From assembly GCA_019009955.1 (NCBI GenBank), contig CM032230.1, positions 4,512,001 to 4,576,000 on the forward strand: a stretch of 64,000 nucleotides of DNA, written 5' to 3'. Both the position numbers and the translations under genes were made by a program. This DNA comes from Riptortus pedestris. Lineage: Eukaryota; Arthropoda; Insecta; Hemiptera; Alydidae. Under the pieces are notes generated by a model, which had not been told where the DNA came from, did no database searches, and saw only the letters and a list, made by a program, of their open reading frames with translations. Of this stretch, positions 25,172 through 40,597 are shown piece by piece. The first letter of the stretch is position 1, and each line of letters starts with the position of its first letter.

Positions 25172-28100
25172 CTTTAAAAACAAACATATATGAGATAACA
25201 AATGTTTAAAAAAGCCCTTGGTAAACATTAATTATTAAACATAGAATTATGTAGCTTATGTACTGAAGTTGACATGAATTGAGAATACCTGAATGAAGGG
25301 GTAAGCCTGCCCGAGGGTGACCGCTATGTTCCTAACCAATCTCATCTGCTCTCCAGAAGTAAGGGAGTTCCAATATATGGTCGGCTGGCTGAAGTTGTCT
25401 TCATCTAAAGTATTGTATCTAGAAATATACATATAGTTACGCCAAAAATTAATTTTAATTGTTAATATTTTGTGTAATGGTCTCTGTTCGATCATTTTCA
25501 TAAAATAAATGCCCGTAACACGGGTACCTACGTACTAACTATGCAAATTTCTTTGCTGCTTGAATATGACAAGCTGGTGATCTCATGTCACCATCTATTA
25601 TCAATTTCTTCCGTATAAGTATCCTATTTAAAGGTTAGTTGAACATAAGTACAGTGGCTGAGATGCTTAAACCGAGTGAGTAGAAGTGGGGGGGTTTACA
25701 AAAGGCTGAATCTAAAAACAAAACACAAACAACTCGGTAGTAGTCAGGTTAGAACAACAATTTTAGAAAATAAAAATTATAACTTATATGCAATTTTGAC
25801 TCATTGAACCGAGATATTACCCCACTAAACCCATCCAATGCCGATTTTAGCTATTACCTGGTTCAATCTTTAAATTTAAAGAAAACTTGTCTATAGTAAT
25901 TTGTAATAGAAATGTTTCTATATTACCTATAATGTAAATATTTGGTATATCCGAAATCCTCTCCCCTCTAACCCCTCCCCTCCGAATTCAGACATTAACT
26001 TCTTGATCCTAGGTTTACATGGAAGATTTAAATATCGAGTTTGTAATGATAAAAGTCCGTCACGTAGGGGCTGCGTAAACTAAGCTAATTTCCTAGGTGT
26101 GACACGTATTTGCATTTATCTTCAAACTAAAAGTTCAATGAAAACAATATTTGGTATTTATGCTTCAAATAATGTGCTTCATAATATAACAGCTAATTGT
26201 TCATATGGCATGAGTACGAGGGAGGGGGAGTTTACTAAAGGCCGAAAACGATAAAATACAAATATCTCGGTTAATAATCAAGATAGTGAAAAGACTTACA
26301 TAACAGAATTTATAGAACCCCCTAAATTTTCCTCAAGGGAAATCTGCTAAAAATTAAGCAAACATATTCAGATATTTAGAACAAATTAATGACTATTGAA
26401 CAAAAAAAACAAAAACATACTAATATTTTAAGTCCTAGGCATTCGAATTTCTGATATCGGATTTTTCAAATTTTCATAACACATCAGACACCAATATTTC
26501 TGTACGTTGAGCAGTTTAGGCTATGCATATGCCAACTTTTGAAAGATATAATTGGGGTTTTCAAGGATGAATACACATTTTCAGGTGTTAATTTGGGGGT
26601 CATAGTTGCCACCCGATGAAAATATTTTAAAAAAGAACATTAATTTGTGGACTCAGACTTACCTTCCAATATTTCCTCTTACAGGATAAGAAGCTATCCT
26701 TCCCCTAGGAGATGGCTGAGGTCCGTGGAAGCTGTTAGGGTAGTAATTCACTGCTCCACCTTGGTCCAAATCACACCTGGGAAGGGAGCACACCATTAAT
26801 TACAAAAGGAGCTATGAACTCTACCCTTCATATCAATAATGAAGGTTTCCATTGTTCAGAAGTAAAAGGATCAGGGGCTGCCTTCGCTGGAGGAGAATGA
26901 TGTTGCGGAGGAAGCTCCTGCAGAAGAAAAGTCTGTCAGCAACTAAGTCAACTAAGCAGATTTCCCTCGTGTAGTTTAATAATAGATAAACCTACATACT
27001 GCTAACAAAACACCACCGTGAATATTAAGTAAATAAATACAAAAGGTAATAATAAATCTTTCCACTTCCGATGGGAAGCGTCTCAAATGTAAACAAACAG
27101 ATCTCCCAATGGCTCACCGGAAAGAAAAACAATAACTGAAACATATCAGAATCTAACGTATTAATTTTCTTGAAAACTATGTACTAATCAAATTTTAGTA
27201 GTCCAAGAATTTAAGACGGCATGAGGCACAAGAACATATTTGCATCTATCTCGTATAATAAAGGTCTCTGGAAAAAAATATTTGGTATTTAAGCTTCGAA
27301 TAATGTGGTTTATTATTTAACAGAGTGTTATTTATGTAACACGAGTAGAAGGGGGGTTTTCTGAAGGCTGAAAACTGAAAAAGACAAATATTTGTGTCAA
27401 TATTCAAGATAGCGAAGAAATATGCATTACAACATTTATAGAACTTTACATTTTCAATAAGATTGGTTCTATACAAATTTTCCATATGACTTATTGTAAC
27501 GGAGATATTTCGAATTTTCAAAATTTTCCCCTCAAAACCACCCCCCTCTGCCTGGTCCGATTTCAGCCGTTAACGAACTTGATCTTTCTTATATATATAG
27601 TTTTGAACGGACCTCATTTTCGTCTTCTACTAGGTAGGACCAATGGACATTGGAAGAAAAATTTCGAAAATTGCGTCATGAGTACGACCTCAATAGCTGA
27701 TTTCACTTAAGGTAAATGTGCTAAAAGGTGGGCTGTTGTATAGAGAGCCAAATGATAGCATTATCAATACGCCCATCTCATAGGAGGTGCGTAAACTAAA
27801 CAGATTTCCCACTCTCTGTACGACACATATACTGCTGATCTCATCGATACATATATTCTCTATTTCCAAGAAAAAATCAGACGACTACAAGGCGGAGAAT
27901 ACAGAAGGCTGAAAACAAGAAAGTATGAGAAACTTGCTTATTGTATGCAAAACATCAAATTTTAATAAGATTTTTCCCACAACATTTTTAGATCCAACCA
28001 AGAATAATGTAGATGTCCTTAAACTTCGAATCCCCTCTGCAGTCATTAAGGAATATGATCATTACTGTTGAATGAAACTTTTAAAGATAGAGTAGAAATC

Positions 28101-28826
28101 AAATAAACATGCCCGAATTAACAAGGCAAAATCTTAATTGATCACGTCATCACATAACGTATCCATGTATAATAAAGATCAGGTGAAAATAATATACGGT
28201 ATTTAAGCTTGGAATAAAACGGTTTATGAGTTGTGGCGTGTTGTGAATGTGTGATGTCTAAAATGTAGGGTTTATTAATGGCGGAAAAAATCTTGGTTAA
28301 TATTCAAAATAGAGAAAAAAAAAAAGTCGGTCACGCAGGGACTGTGTAAACTAAGCAGATTTCCCACGTGAAGTTTTACAATAGAGAAATCTGCCTAATA
28401 ACAACAGTAGTAGTAAGTAATCTCTAAATCTATTCACGAGAGGTCGAAGAGTTACGGAAAAGGCCGCCATAGCTCTCGGCGAAAAGTCCCGAACATCGCC
28501 GACTCCTGCCGACCACACATACAATACAAATGCAAATATCTCGGTTAATATTCAAGATAGAGAATAAATGTATATGACATTATTTATAGTCCATTTAATT
28601 TTGAATGAGACTGATTCTATACACCTTTTCGATCCGACTTATAGTAACGGAGGTATTTCGAATTTTCAAAATTCTCCCCCTCTAAACCCCCCTCCCCCTG
28701 GTTCGATTTCAGCCGTTAACGAACTTGATCTTTCTTTTTACATAAAACGACTAAATATCGAGTTTGGTAACGATTAAATAAAAATTGCGACCGCTAGAGA
28801 GTTAACAGACAAATATATAGATAGAT

Positions 28827-28872
<46 letters not shown>

Positions 28873-28876
28873 ATAT

Positions 28877-28932
<56 letters not shown>

Positions 28933-31900
28933 TTAGATATATATACAGTTTTGAACGGACCTCATTTTCGTCATCTCCTAGGTAGGATCGATGGACATTT
29001 GAAGAAAAAATTCAAAAATTCCGTCATGAGTACCACCTCAATAGCTGATTTCCCTCAATGGAAATCTGCTAAAATATAGGAAATTAAATTGTCAATGAGA
29101 TATGTTCTATTCACTTTTTCAATCCGTCTCATAATAAAGGAGATATTTTTAAAATTCCCCCCTCACCCCCCCTCTCCCATAGGTCTGATTTCAGCTGTCT
29201 ACAAACTTGATCTACATAAAACTTTTAAATACGGAGTGCACACACACCGAAAATGTCGCCAAGAGTAGTTTAGTAGTAGACAGAAGACAAGAGAGCCACA
29301 TTTGCTTACCTCGCATATCCATCCCTGTCGTAATTGTAGTAGTGGTATAAAGGCGGGGTGGGAGTGAACTGGTGTAGTCCACCTGGGTTGTTGATAGCTT
29401 GCATCAGATTGTTAGGACCCAACCTGTACGTCTGTGTATCAGCATAAGAAAATAGCCTACCCTAAAAAATAAAATAAAAACTTTAATGTCTAAACATCTT
29501 TTATAAATTATTTATTCCTGATATTAAGTCTGATTTCTGGATCTGGGAATGAGACTAATGTTCCTCATTTTTTGTTATTAGCAGATTACAATATTTCGAG
29601 TATTAGCTTGGTACGAGTTTTTTTTTCTAGATTTCCTTTCAGAGGGAAATCGTCTATTGTGGTTATATAATATTGTTCTATACATATTTTCGTAGGTCAA
29701 ATATTAAGCTTGTTATTCGTACTTTCCTCTTTCAGCCTTCAGTAAATCCCCACTCATCGGACTTTTACATAGAAATAGAAAATATATGGGGGGAAAAGTT
29801 CAATAGAGTGGCATTCTAGCACTTGGGGAATCTTCTTAGTTAACAAATCACCTGCGTGATGGATTCTATTAGAAAATGGCTAAGGTAACCTGCTTCGCCC
29901 GGAAAATCATTTGAGGCTGAATGATAATGGTATTTTGTACAATATTTTTACATTTTCCCGTCTCAATGATTAGGATTTACACCCGAGTCAGGCGTGCTGG
30001 GGAAATGTTAATAATAAAAGTATTTGTTATGTACTTAATTCTACAAAATACACAATATTTTTATATTACCCGTTTCCTGTGCATTTTACATATAACATAG
30101 TCATAGATTATCATATTATTATAGTCAAAAATACTGAGTTTCGTTGATTTCGATTTAATCTTCCACGTCCTATAGCATTGTTGACCTCTTCTGTAGTTGT
30201 TCGTGTATACCTCAGTCAAACTTCGTTAAACGGCAAAAGTTACTTTAAATAACAAAACTAACAACTTTTGTTATATGTGCTTTTGCCGAAAAATTAATAT
30301 GTGAAATATTATATTTTATGTGATTGTGATCTTAATTGAACATTTTGATGATACTATTCATCTTGTGTATAAAAACAACCTTCAAATATGATCTTCTTTA
30401 ATTTATTCTTAAACAAAGTATATTTTTTAAGAGATTTAACACATTCAGAGCTCTACTCCTGAAAATGATAGGCTTTTCTCGAAATATTTATGTTTATGGT
30501 TAGGGGGTTTGAAGGATACTAGGTGTGTACTATTTCATTAAAACAATTGTTTGGTATATATATATATATATAATTGTAATCTCTGTCTGTACATTGATTT
30601 TTTCGCGAAATTTCACATGTCATAGACACCATAACTACATTTTGTTTCTTTCGTGTCTGAGGTTATAAGGGAGGCCTGAAATTAATAATAGTGATATTTC
30701 GTTTATTGGGGTTTCGGCAAATATGCGCATAACAAAAGTTAATACTGTTAAGGTCTTCGGGTATTGACCGTTTCTGCATTTTAGTTGCCTGGCAAGGACG
30801 GGTAAATGTCAAAATATTGTGCAAAGTAAAGCCTTGCCAAAAAAATACCATCACCATTCAGCCTCAATGCTCTCAACCAGGCGAAGCGGGGTATCTGAGC
30901 TAGTATATATATATATATATATATATACTAGCGAAGGTACCCGGCTTCGCCCGGGAATTAATTTTAGGGTGAATAATGATGGTATTTTTTTGGCAAGGCT
31001 TTACTTTCCACAATATTTTGACATTTCCCCGAAACAGTTTTTAGGGTTTATTTATACCCGTCGTTGCTGTGGATTTGTTAATAATAAAATTATTTGTTAT
31101 TTAAGACTTCACTCTTCTAATATTATTATAATTCCCGTCTCCTGTGCATGTAGGTTTTTTATAACGTAATGAACAGTATAATTCATAGTCGTAGAAAGTA
31201 TTCTGTCTTCCGAACCATAAATGAATTAAAGTTTCTTCCCTTGATGCGGTCCAAAGTTTAATGGTGACAGCTGTATTAGATACATCATAACCGAAAACAA
31301 ATAGAAAATGAAATATATCAAATTTTTATTTCAGGCCTCCCTTATAACCCCCACTCCCGTTTGAACATATAAATATTATTATAGCTTATAATCATGGAAG
31401 AATTAATGCTAATTGACATACCGAGTTTTTAAGTTCGGTTTGATCGTTAGCGCCCAATGAAATAGTTGACTCCCGCTTTAGTTTATAGTGTATATCTCGT
31501 TTATAATTCAATATAAGAAAAAAAGTGTATATAACAAAAGTTACTCTAAATAACTAAATAAACAACTTTTGTTATGTTCATATTTGCCGAAAACCCAATA
31601 GGAAACGAAATATCGCTATTTTTAATTTCTGGCTTCGCTAATAAACCCCCACTCCTGCTCGTCCTTAGAAATGTTGGTATGACTTGTTATAAAGAAAGCG
31701 TTAGTGCTAATACATATACCGAGTTTTATTTATTTCGGTTGACTCTTTTGTCCCAAATAAAATTGTTCACTTCCGCTATAGGATATAGCGTATATATTGT
31801 TTATAATTCGGTATACGAAAAAAATGTATATACAAAAGTTACTCTAAATAACAAAATAAACAACTTTTGTTATCTTCATATTTGCCGAAAAACCAATAGG

Positions 31901-33893
31901 AAACGAAATATCGCTATTTTTAATTGCTGACTTCCCTTATAACCCCCACTCCTATTCGTCTCAGAGGATATTAGTATAGCCTAAAGTCTAAGTTGGGTTA
32001 GTAGTAATATACATACCAAGTTTCATAAAATTCGGTTCAGCCGTTTATGCGTGGAAAGGTAACAAACAAACAAATAAATAAACAAACAAACAGACACCAA
32101 AGAAACAAAATGCAGATATGGTGTCTATGACATGTGAAACGAAAAGTTATCCTGAAATTTCGCGAAAAAAATCAATGTACAGACAGAGGTTACAATTTTA
32201 TATATATATATAGATAAAAGTGTAACCTCTGTCTGTACATTGATTTTTTTCGCGAAATTTCACGATAACTTTTCGTTTCACATGTCATAGACACCATAAC
32301 TGCATTTTGTTTCTTTCGTGTCTGTTTGTTTGTTACCTTTTCACGCATAAACGGATGAACCGAATTTTATGAAACTTGGTATGTATATTACTACTAACTA
32401 AACTTAGACTTTAGGCTATGTTAATATTCTCTGAGACAAACAGGAGTGGGGATTATAAGGGAGGGCTGGAAATAAAAATAGCAATATTTCGTTTCCTAAT
32501 GCCTTTTCGGCAATTATGCACATAACAAAAGTTGTTTATATTGTTATTTGGAGTAACTCTTGATATATACACTTTCGTCGTATACCTAAGTATAAATGAG
32601 TTGTACGCTAAAAATTATAGCGGGAGTCAACAATTTTATTTGGCACAAAAGACTCAACCGAACTAAATAAATCTCGGTATGGGCAAACGACGGGTATGAA
32701 CCCTAAACACTGTGACGGGGAAATGTCAAAATATTGTGGAAAGTAAAGCCTTGCGAAAAAATACCATCTTCATTCAGGCTCAAATGAATTCCCGTGAATT
32801 AACACTAACGCCTTTCTTATAATAAGTCATACTAACATTTCTAGGGACGGGCAGGAGTGAGGGTTATAAGGGAAGCCTGAAATTAAAAATAGCCATATTT
32901 CGTTTCCTATTGGTTTTTTGGCAAATATCAACATAACAATAGTTGTTTAGTTTGTTATTTAGAGTAACTTTTGTTATATACAATTTTTTCGTATACCTAA
33001 GTATAAATGAGTTATACGTTAAAAACTACTGCGGAAGTCAATAATTTTATTTGGCACAAAAAATTCAACCGAACTAAACCAAACTCGGTATGTGAATTAG
33101 CACTAACGTCTTTATTATAATAAACCACCCCACCAGTTCTAGGAACGGGCAGGAGTAGGAGTTATAAGGGAGGCCTGAAATTAAATATATTTCGTTTCCT
33201 ATTGGGGTTTCGGCAAATATGCACATACCAAAAGTTCTATATTTTGTTATTTAGAGAAACTTTTGTTATATACACTATCGTTGTATACCGAAGTATAAAG
33301 GCGTTATACGCTAAAAATTATAGCGGGAGTCAACAATTTTATTTGGCACAAAAAACTCAACCGAACTAAATAAAGCACTCGGTATGTGTATTAGCACTAA
33401 CGCCATCCTTATAATAAGCCATACTAACATTTCTAGGGACGGGCAGGAGTTGGAGTTATAAGGAAGGCCTGAAATTAAAAATAGTAATATTTCGTTTCTT
33501 ATTGGAGTTTCGGCAAATATGCATATAACAAAAGTTGTTTATTTTGTTATTTAGAGAAATTTGCTCAACAATTCTTTTCAGTATGAACTACCAGGTACCT
33601 CACCTGGAAAAATTAATTCAAATTATAACATATTATTATAATATTTCGTCCTTAATAATTTAAATCTATGCATAATGCACAAGAAACGGGAAATATGACA
33701 ATATGGAGGACAGTGAAGTCTTACATAAAAAATTAATTTTAATATTACCAAATCCACAGATACTGCGGGTATTAATCCTAAATACTGGGACGGGTAAATG
33801 TCAAAATATTGTGCAAAGTAAAGCCTTGCCAAAAAAATACCATCACCATTCATACTCAAATGAATTCCCGTGCGAAGCCGGGTATCTGAGCTA

Positions 33894-33937
<44 letters not shown>

Positions 33938-36900
33938 AACAATAAAAGGAATTGGCTTTGGACTTTTGTCTTCGATTTTATTCTAAACTGAATTGGAATA
34001 AAAAGATTAATTTTACAGTAAACAATGAATCTTCAAAATAATAATAATAATAGTAATAAAATGGCAAACCTGTAAGAGGTTGTCAGGGCTTGCTTCTATG
34101 CCAGGTACCAACCTTCCAGGGCTGAATGCAACCATTTCGATTTGTGCAAAGTAGCTTGTTGGGTTATTGGTGAGGTAGAGAGTTCCGATCGGCATCAGCG
34201 GGTGATCTGCTTCCGGCCAGAACTAGTCAGAAAACTTATTTATTAGATTAAACTTATTTATCTACTAGGAAATATTGCTCAATTAACAATAACATCAACA
34301 TCAATAACAAAAAAAATAAGGAGCTGTCTGAACTAAGCAGATTTCCCACGTGTTGCAAGTTACTACTATTCTCATCTCGCCATATATCCTAAAGAAAACA
34401 TCCGATGAGTAGAATAAGGGGTTTACAACATTAAAATACGAATAACTCTCTTAATATATGAGTTACGAATAAATGTATAGAGCTAATATTGTAGAGCATC
34501 AATATTTTAAAAAGATTGGCTCTATAACATTTTTCCATCGAACTCACAATAAAGGAGATGTTTCAAATTTCGAATCTCCCCTCTAAACCCCCCTATTCCT
34601 GAACCGATTTCAGCCATTAACGAATTTGAACATTTGAGTTGAATTAAAGGTTTAAATATTCAGTATGGTATAGATAATATAAACATTTTCGAGTCAAGGC
34701 CGGGAAATCTTAATTGACAACGTGGTCACACTTCATATTTGCATGTATCTCACACTCTCAATGAAGACAATATTCGACATTTAAGCTTTCAATAATAAGG
34801 TTCATGATCTAACAAGTTATTGTTAATATGACAATAACAAGAGTGTGGTTTGGTATTTGTGCCTCTTGGAAAGAGTTTCTTTGGATGGATCGTGGCGCAC
34901 CTACCGGCGGAAGGCCACAGCACTCTCATTCACGAGTACGAGCTCAAAGCTGATGGCTAACTCGTTCATCTTTGTCGACCTTCGGTAAGTTCGAGGCCGA
35001 GGATACCACGGTCGACTTCCCGAGCCGGATCCCCGGCAATCCAAGGGAATTGGACATCGGCTAGGAGTTTAAACTGGACCGACAGGTCAACCTGCTAGCT
35101 AAGGTGAGAGCTAGCACTTCAGCTCGTCTGCCCCCCCCCCTACAGTCCCACGTCATGTCCAAGGACGGTCTTTTTAAAGACCTAACTTCTTACACGACAT
35201 CGGACGGCCCTTCACAGGGCCAACTGCCTCCTTGAGGCTCGTCCAAACCCGACTTAACAATGCAAGCTAGGGAAGTAGTCGTAAGGCACACTACCCCACT
35301 GCAAGGCGCCCAACCGCTGTAACCATAAACGACAGATTGACTGAAAGACATGACAAAGGAACACGTCGAACAGTGCACACGGTTCTGACCAATGCCCCTT
35401 TGCTCAACGAAGCAAGTGTTTCCAGTGCGGGATGATGGAAGGCGTGGTAGGGCCTAGAGGCAAGAAGAAGCTGGGGCAAGAGATAGGCAGAGTATTTGAC
35501 GACAAAAGTCGGGGGTTATTCAGTGCTGATGACAGGCAGTGCGTTAAATGTGCAAATGTTAACTGGGCATGGCGACATCAATGCAACATGTACATTACAT
35601 CTAAATTTGGTGATGTTGAAGAGCGTATTGAAAATACTGGGGGATATGAGGGCCGTGGTGGGGTTGAATACGAATGAATGATTATGATGAATTTGGGAGA
35701 AGAAAAAGGAGACATATTCAGAAAAAGGAGCCTGAAAAAACGTGTGCGAAAAATAAGTGAGTAGGGATACTCTGGAAGTCATCATGATTAGGCAGAAGAC
35801 GAATATACAGGGTCATTAGCAAGAAGTCTTGACTTAACATCCTCATGTTTTGGAAAGAATTCACACCAGAATTCTGCAAATTTTACGGATAATGAATCCA
35901 AAAGCCGTTTTTCCAGTTTCTTTAAAGGGGGAGAGTTGTGGTATATCAATACATTGTATTTAACATATGACAAAAAGTCACATGTGGAAAACAAAAGAAT
36001 GAATTATTGTATTGTATGACTATGAAAGGTGAGTATTTGAATATATTATACCTTGGTAGAGTCAAATGGATTCCAGGGGAAATTCTCAGCCTGTTCTGGA
36101 GTCATGACTTGTATGGAGAAATTCCAGCTGGGCACATTTCCTGTTTCGATGGCGTTGTAGAGGTCACGGAGGAAGGCATCGGGATCAGTCCCTGCCAGTA
36201 TAGTAGCTTCCTCAGGATCCATGTTCCGGATACCTTGGTTCGTCTACAGGTACACCCATAGTAATGTATCACTTCTTGAACAAGAAGGATAAGCACATAC
36301 ACATATTATAACTCAGTTAACACATCTTGACATTCAATGAGCACTGCTTACCCGATAGTGGAATTTAGCGTAGGTAATTGCACCAGTGGCATTAACAAGA
36401 AGGAAAGTGTTAATTCCAAAGCCGTCCATGTGTCGATATCCATAGGGAATCCCTCTGTCTGAGTAGAGTATCATAATTTGCAGAGTCGTTTCAGGAACCA
36501 GAGATACGTAGTCCCACATCGCGTTGGAATCCTGCACATTCAGTTGAAACATTTCAGAGTGGCATGAGTGAAATAATAAAACGTCCGTCTCGCAGAGGCT
36601 GCGTAAACTAAGCAGATTTCCCATGTGAAGTTTTACAATAGAGAAATCTGCCTAATAACAACAGTAGAAGTAGTAAGGTATCTCTAGACCTATTCACGAG
36701 GGACGAATAGTTACGAATAGAAACGGCCGCACTAGCTCTCGGCGGATAGTCCCGAACATAGCCGACTCCTGCCGACCACACACACAATACAAATGCAAAT
36801 ATTCAAGATAGAGAATAAATGTATAGAACAATATTTATAGTAATTGTAATTTGACTAATGATGATTAATCTATACACTTCGATCCGACGCATAATAACGG

Positions 36901-37068
36901 AGATATTTCGAATTTTCAAAAAAAAACCCTCTAAACCCCCCCTCCCACTGGTCCGATTTCAGCCATTAACAAACTTGATCTTTCTTTTTACATAAAACGC
37001 TTAAATATGAAGTTTGGTAATGATGAAACAAAAATTGCGACCGCTAGAGCGTTAACAGACAAATATAT

Positions 37069-37133
<65 letters not shown>

Positions 37134-39411
37134 TATATAATTTTGAACGGACCTCATTTTCGTCATCTCCTGGGTAGGATCGATGGACATTTGAGGAAAT
37201 TTTTCAAAACTCGCGTCATGAGTACGACCTCAATAGCTGATTTTTCTTAAGGGAAATCTGCTAAAGGAATGAAATCGTTCAAAAGTAAACTGGACGGCTC
37301 CAAGCATTATATGCCTTTTACTTAACCCATAATATACCAGAATCGTATTGTAGTAGCAGTTAATTGTCACAGGTGCAACATTCCCTAACTGTTGTCCACC
37401 CGACAGGGGGAGTCAGTGTTGCCAAAAAAAATGAATTATTAATTAGCATTAATCTGCCTGGCTACACTGTTGGAAACCAGACAATAGACTCCCTTTTAGT
37501 GTGTGTCTGGCAAGTTGTGCGTGTTTCCACTGCGAACGGACAGAGTTCATAGTACTTTTCTTTTGATTTCCTTATCATTTATTACAAAATGTGTCTTTTA
37601 TTTTCATTATTTATTTTATTATTACTCTGCAGTATAGTACACCTTTTAATTTCCGTGTTACTATTATTCTTTGTACCCCATGCATTTATATTTAAGAAAA
37701 ACGGCCAACAATTAATAAAATCAATTATCTACTGATTCCACGCCTCAAGTCCAGAAAATAGCACAACAAGGTAAGACTACATCGGTACAACGGACCATCC
37801 ACTAGCTTTGTCTGTATAAGAACAGCTTACAAAGTATGGCGGGCCCTGTCAGCTATATAACGTCGACAAGTCAAAAAGAATTGTAGTCTTAATATTAAAA
37901 AAAAAATCTCTTTTTTTTTTTAAATGTGATCATTAAGGTCCGCTTTGTCTTACTAAGGAGCACAAGAGGCCACGACTACATCGGCACATAGGGACCTTCC
38001 ACTAGCTGTGTCAATATGAAAATGGGTCACAATGCCTGGCGGGCCGAGTGAGATGAATACTATCGATACGAATTATTAACCAACTTAAATTAACCAATAT
38101 CAATTATCCAGACCACGTATAGTTTGAATACTAAATGAAAAGCTATTTTAAAACAAAATATATTTATTGACGCCCGCCCTGCGCCACAAAACGCAATTGG
38201 GACGGGGTATTTACAGGGTATCACCCTTTTATAACCAGATTCTATTTAATCAGTTAGGAAATTCCTACTGCCAAGGCGGGAGTCGAACACACCACTCTAG
38301 ATTTACCAAGTGCGATTGGTGGGTGGTTGGTGGTTACTTGTACCCGAAAAATCGTCCTTTTTTTAAAAAATCATTTCTGATAGTCACAGTAATATAGAGG
38401 CTTATAGCAATTTGTTTTTCGTATATTGACAAATTTTCGAGTCCATTTCCTGTGATTAAGTTAATTTATTTCCCTTCACCGGCATATAATGACCCAAAGC
38501 GCCAATAACTAACATGGTTATTAAAACTCACCAATAAATGAGTCCTTGGGTTCCGCTTCATTGAGTGTATTAAATTCGGGAACCTGAGAGCATCCCGTAC
38601 GAAAAATACAGGCGAATTGTTGCTCACCAGGTCCCAGATGCCGTCTGAAGTGAAAAACTTCGCCGCGAAGCCTCTTGTATCTCTGTAATAAAAAAAATAA
38701 AAAAGTTCATCACGCAAGGGCTACGAAACTAAGCAGATTTCCCTCCTGAAGTTTAACAATAGATAATTCTATTTACTGGTAACACAATACCACAGTGAAT
38801 ATTAAGTGAATTAAGTATTAAGAAATCTTTCAGTAAATTTTTATAATTTCTCGACAGGAAGCGTCTGAAATGTAAACAAACAGGTCTGCCAACCTCTCAC
38901 CGGAAAGAAAAACAATTAATATAACACACATAATAGCACATTAGTTTTATTCAAAACTATTTACTATATCTAGTACTGTAATTTATAATAAATCAGAATA
39001 ATTTATATCACAATCAATCAAATTTTAGTAGTCCAGGAACTTAAGACAGGGGGGGGGGTCACCAGATTATATTTACATATATCTCGTATAATAAAAGTCT
39101 CTTGATAACAATATTTTGTATTTAAGCTTTCGAATGAAGTGGTTTATTAAATAACAGAGTATTGTTTGTGTAATATTCGTAGAAGGTTTGCTGGAGGGTG
39201 AAAACGGAAAAATGCAAATATCTCGGTTAATATTCGTGATAGAGAATAAATGTATATAAAAATATTTATAGTGCATTTAATTTTCAAAAAGATTGGTTCT
39301 CTATACACTTTTTAGACCCAACTTATAGTAACCTACTCCCCCTCACCTTGGTTCGATTTCAGCGGCTAAGGGACTATATTTTTCTTTTTACATACAACTA
39401 GAGCTGTAACA

Positions 39412-39447
<36 letters not shown>

Positions 39448-40534
39448 ATTTTGAACAAACCTCATTTTCGTCATCTCCTAGGTAGGATCGATGGACATTT
39501 AAAGAAATAAGACGAAAATCGCGCCATTAATACTACTTGCTACTACTAAACTGCTAAAAAATATTTATATTAATACTGGAAACATATAGGGGATGTTAAA
39601 CTAAGCAGATAAAGCAAGCTTGCTGGTATAAAACACATTACTGATCTCATTTCACCATATATTCTCTATTTCCAATTTAAAATTCATTGGGGCTTACTGG
39701 AGACCGAAAACAAAAACTAAGGAACAGTTGGCGTAATATGTGAGTTACGAAAACGTGTAAGGACAAACAATTGTAGAACATAAAGAGTTCAACAAAATTG
39801 GTTCTACAATATTTTTCCATCCGACTCATAATAAGGGAGAATTATTTTGAATTTTCGAATACCCTGACTCTTTTATAGCTGCCCTGGACCGATATCAGCC
39901 ATTAACTCGTATGTTTTAGAATAAGGTGGCTATACCAATTATTTGTTATCTATTAACGTCCACTTTGTGCTTCTAAGGCTTATGAAAGGGAGTACCGTCA
40001 AATAATCTAAGTATCTCCTTTATAATGGCTCTCTTACAAAAATGTTACACAACTAATCCTGTAGAAAACGGAATCATCCGAAATTGTTTTCCTTACAAAT
40101 TGTCCCCTAATACAAATATAACAGGAGTTAATTCTGCTTTTACGTAATCAGCTTTAACTTATTATGACATCTCATAGCCTCCTGAAGTTATATTAGCATC
40201 CTTTCCTTAAGGGAAATCAGCTATTGAGGTTGTACTTGATTTTAATCTATATTTTTAATGAATTTCACGATTAATTTGTGTCAATTTACAAATTGTAGGC
40301 CATGAAAAAGGAATAAATTGACGGAAAATGCAGGTAACGCCGGCGCTTTAACTTTATTTTTATCCAAATGTTCATCGATCCTACCCGAGAGATGACGGAA
40401 ATGACACCCGGTGTGTGTGTTTCAGTTAACGCTATAGAGGTCGCAATTTTTAATTTGATTGTTACCAAACTCGATAAGTAAACTAAAGAGATTTTTTTTT
40501 AATCTGAGGCCCTGTGTGCCTTTGCCAACTCTTC

Positions 40535-40597
<63 letters not shown>

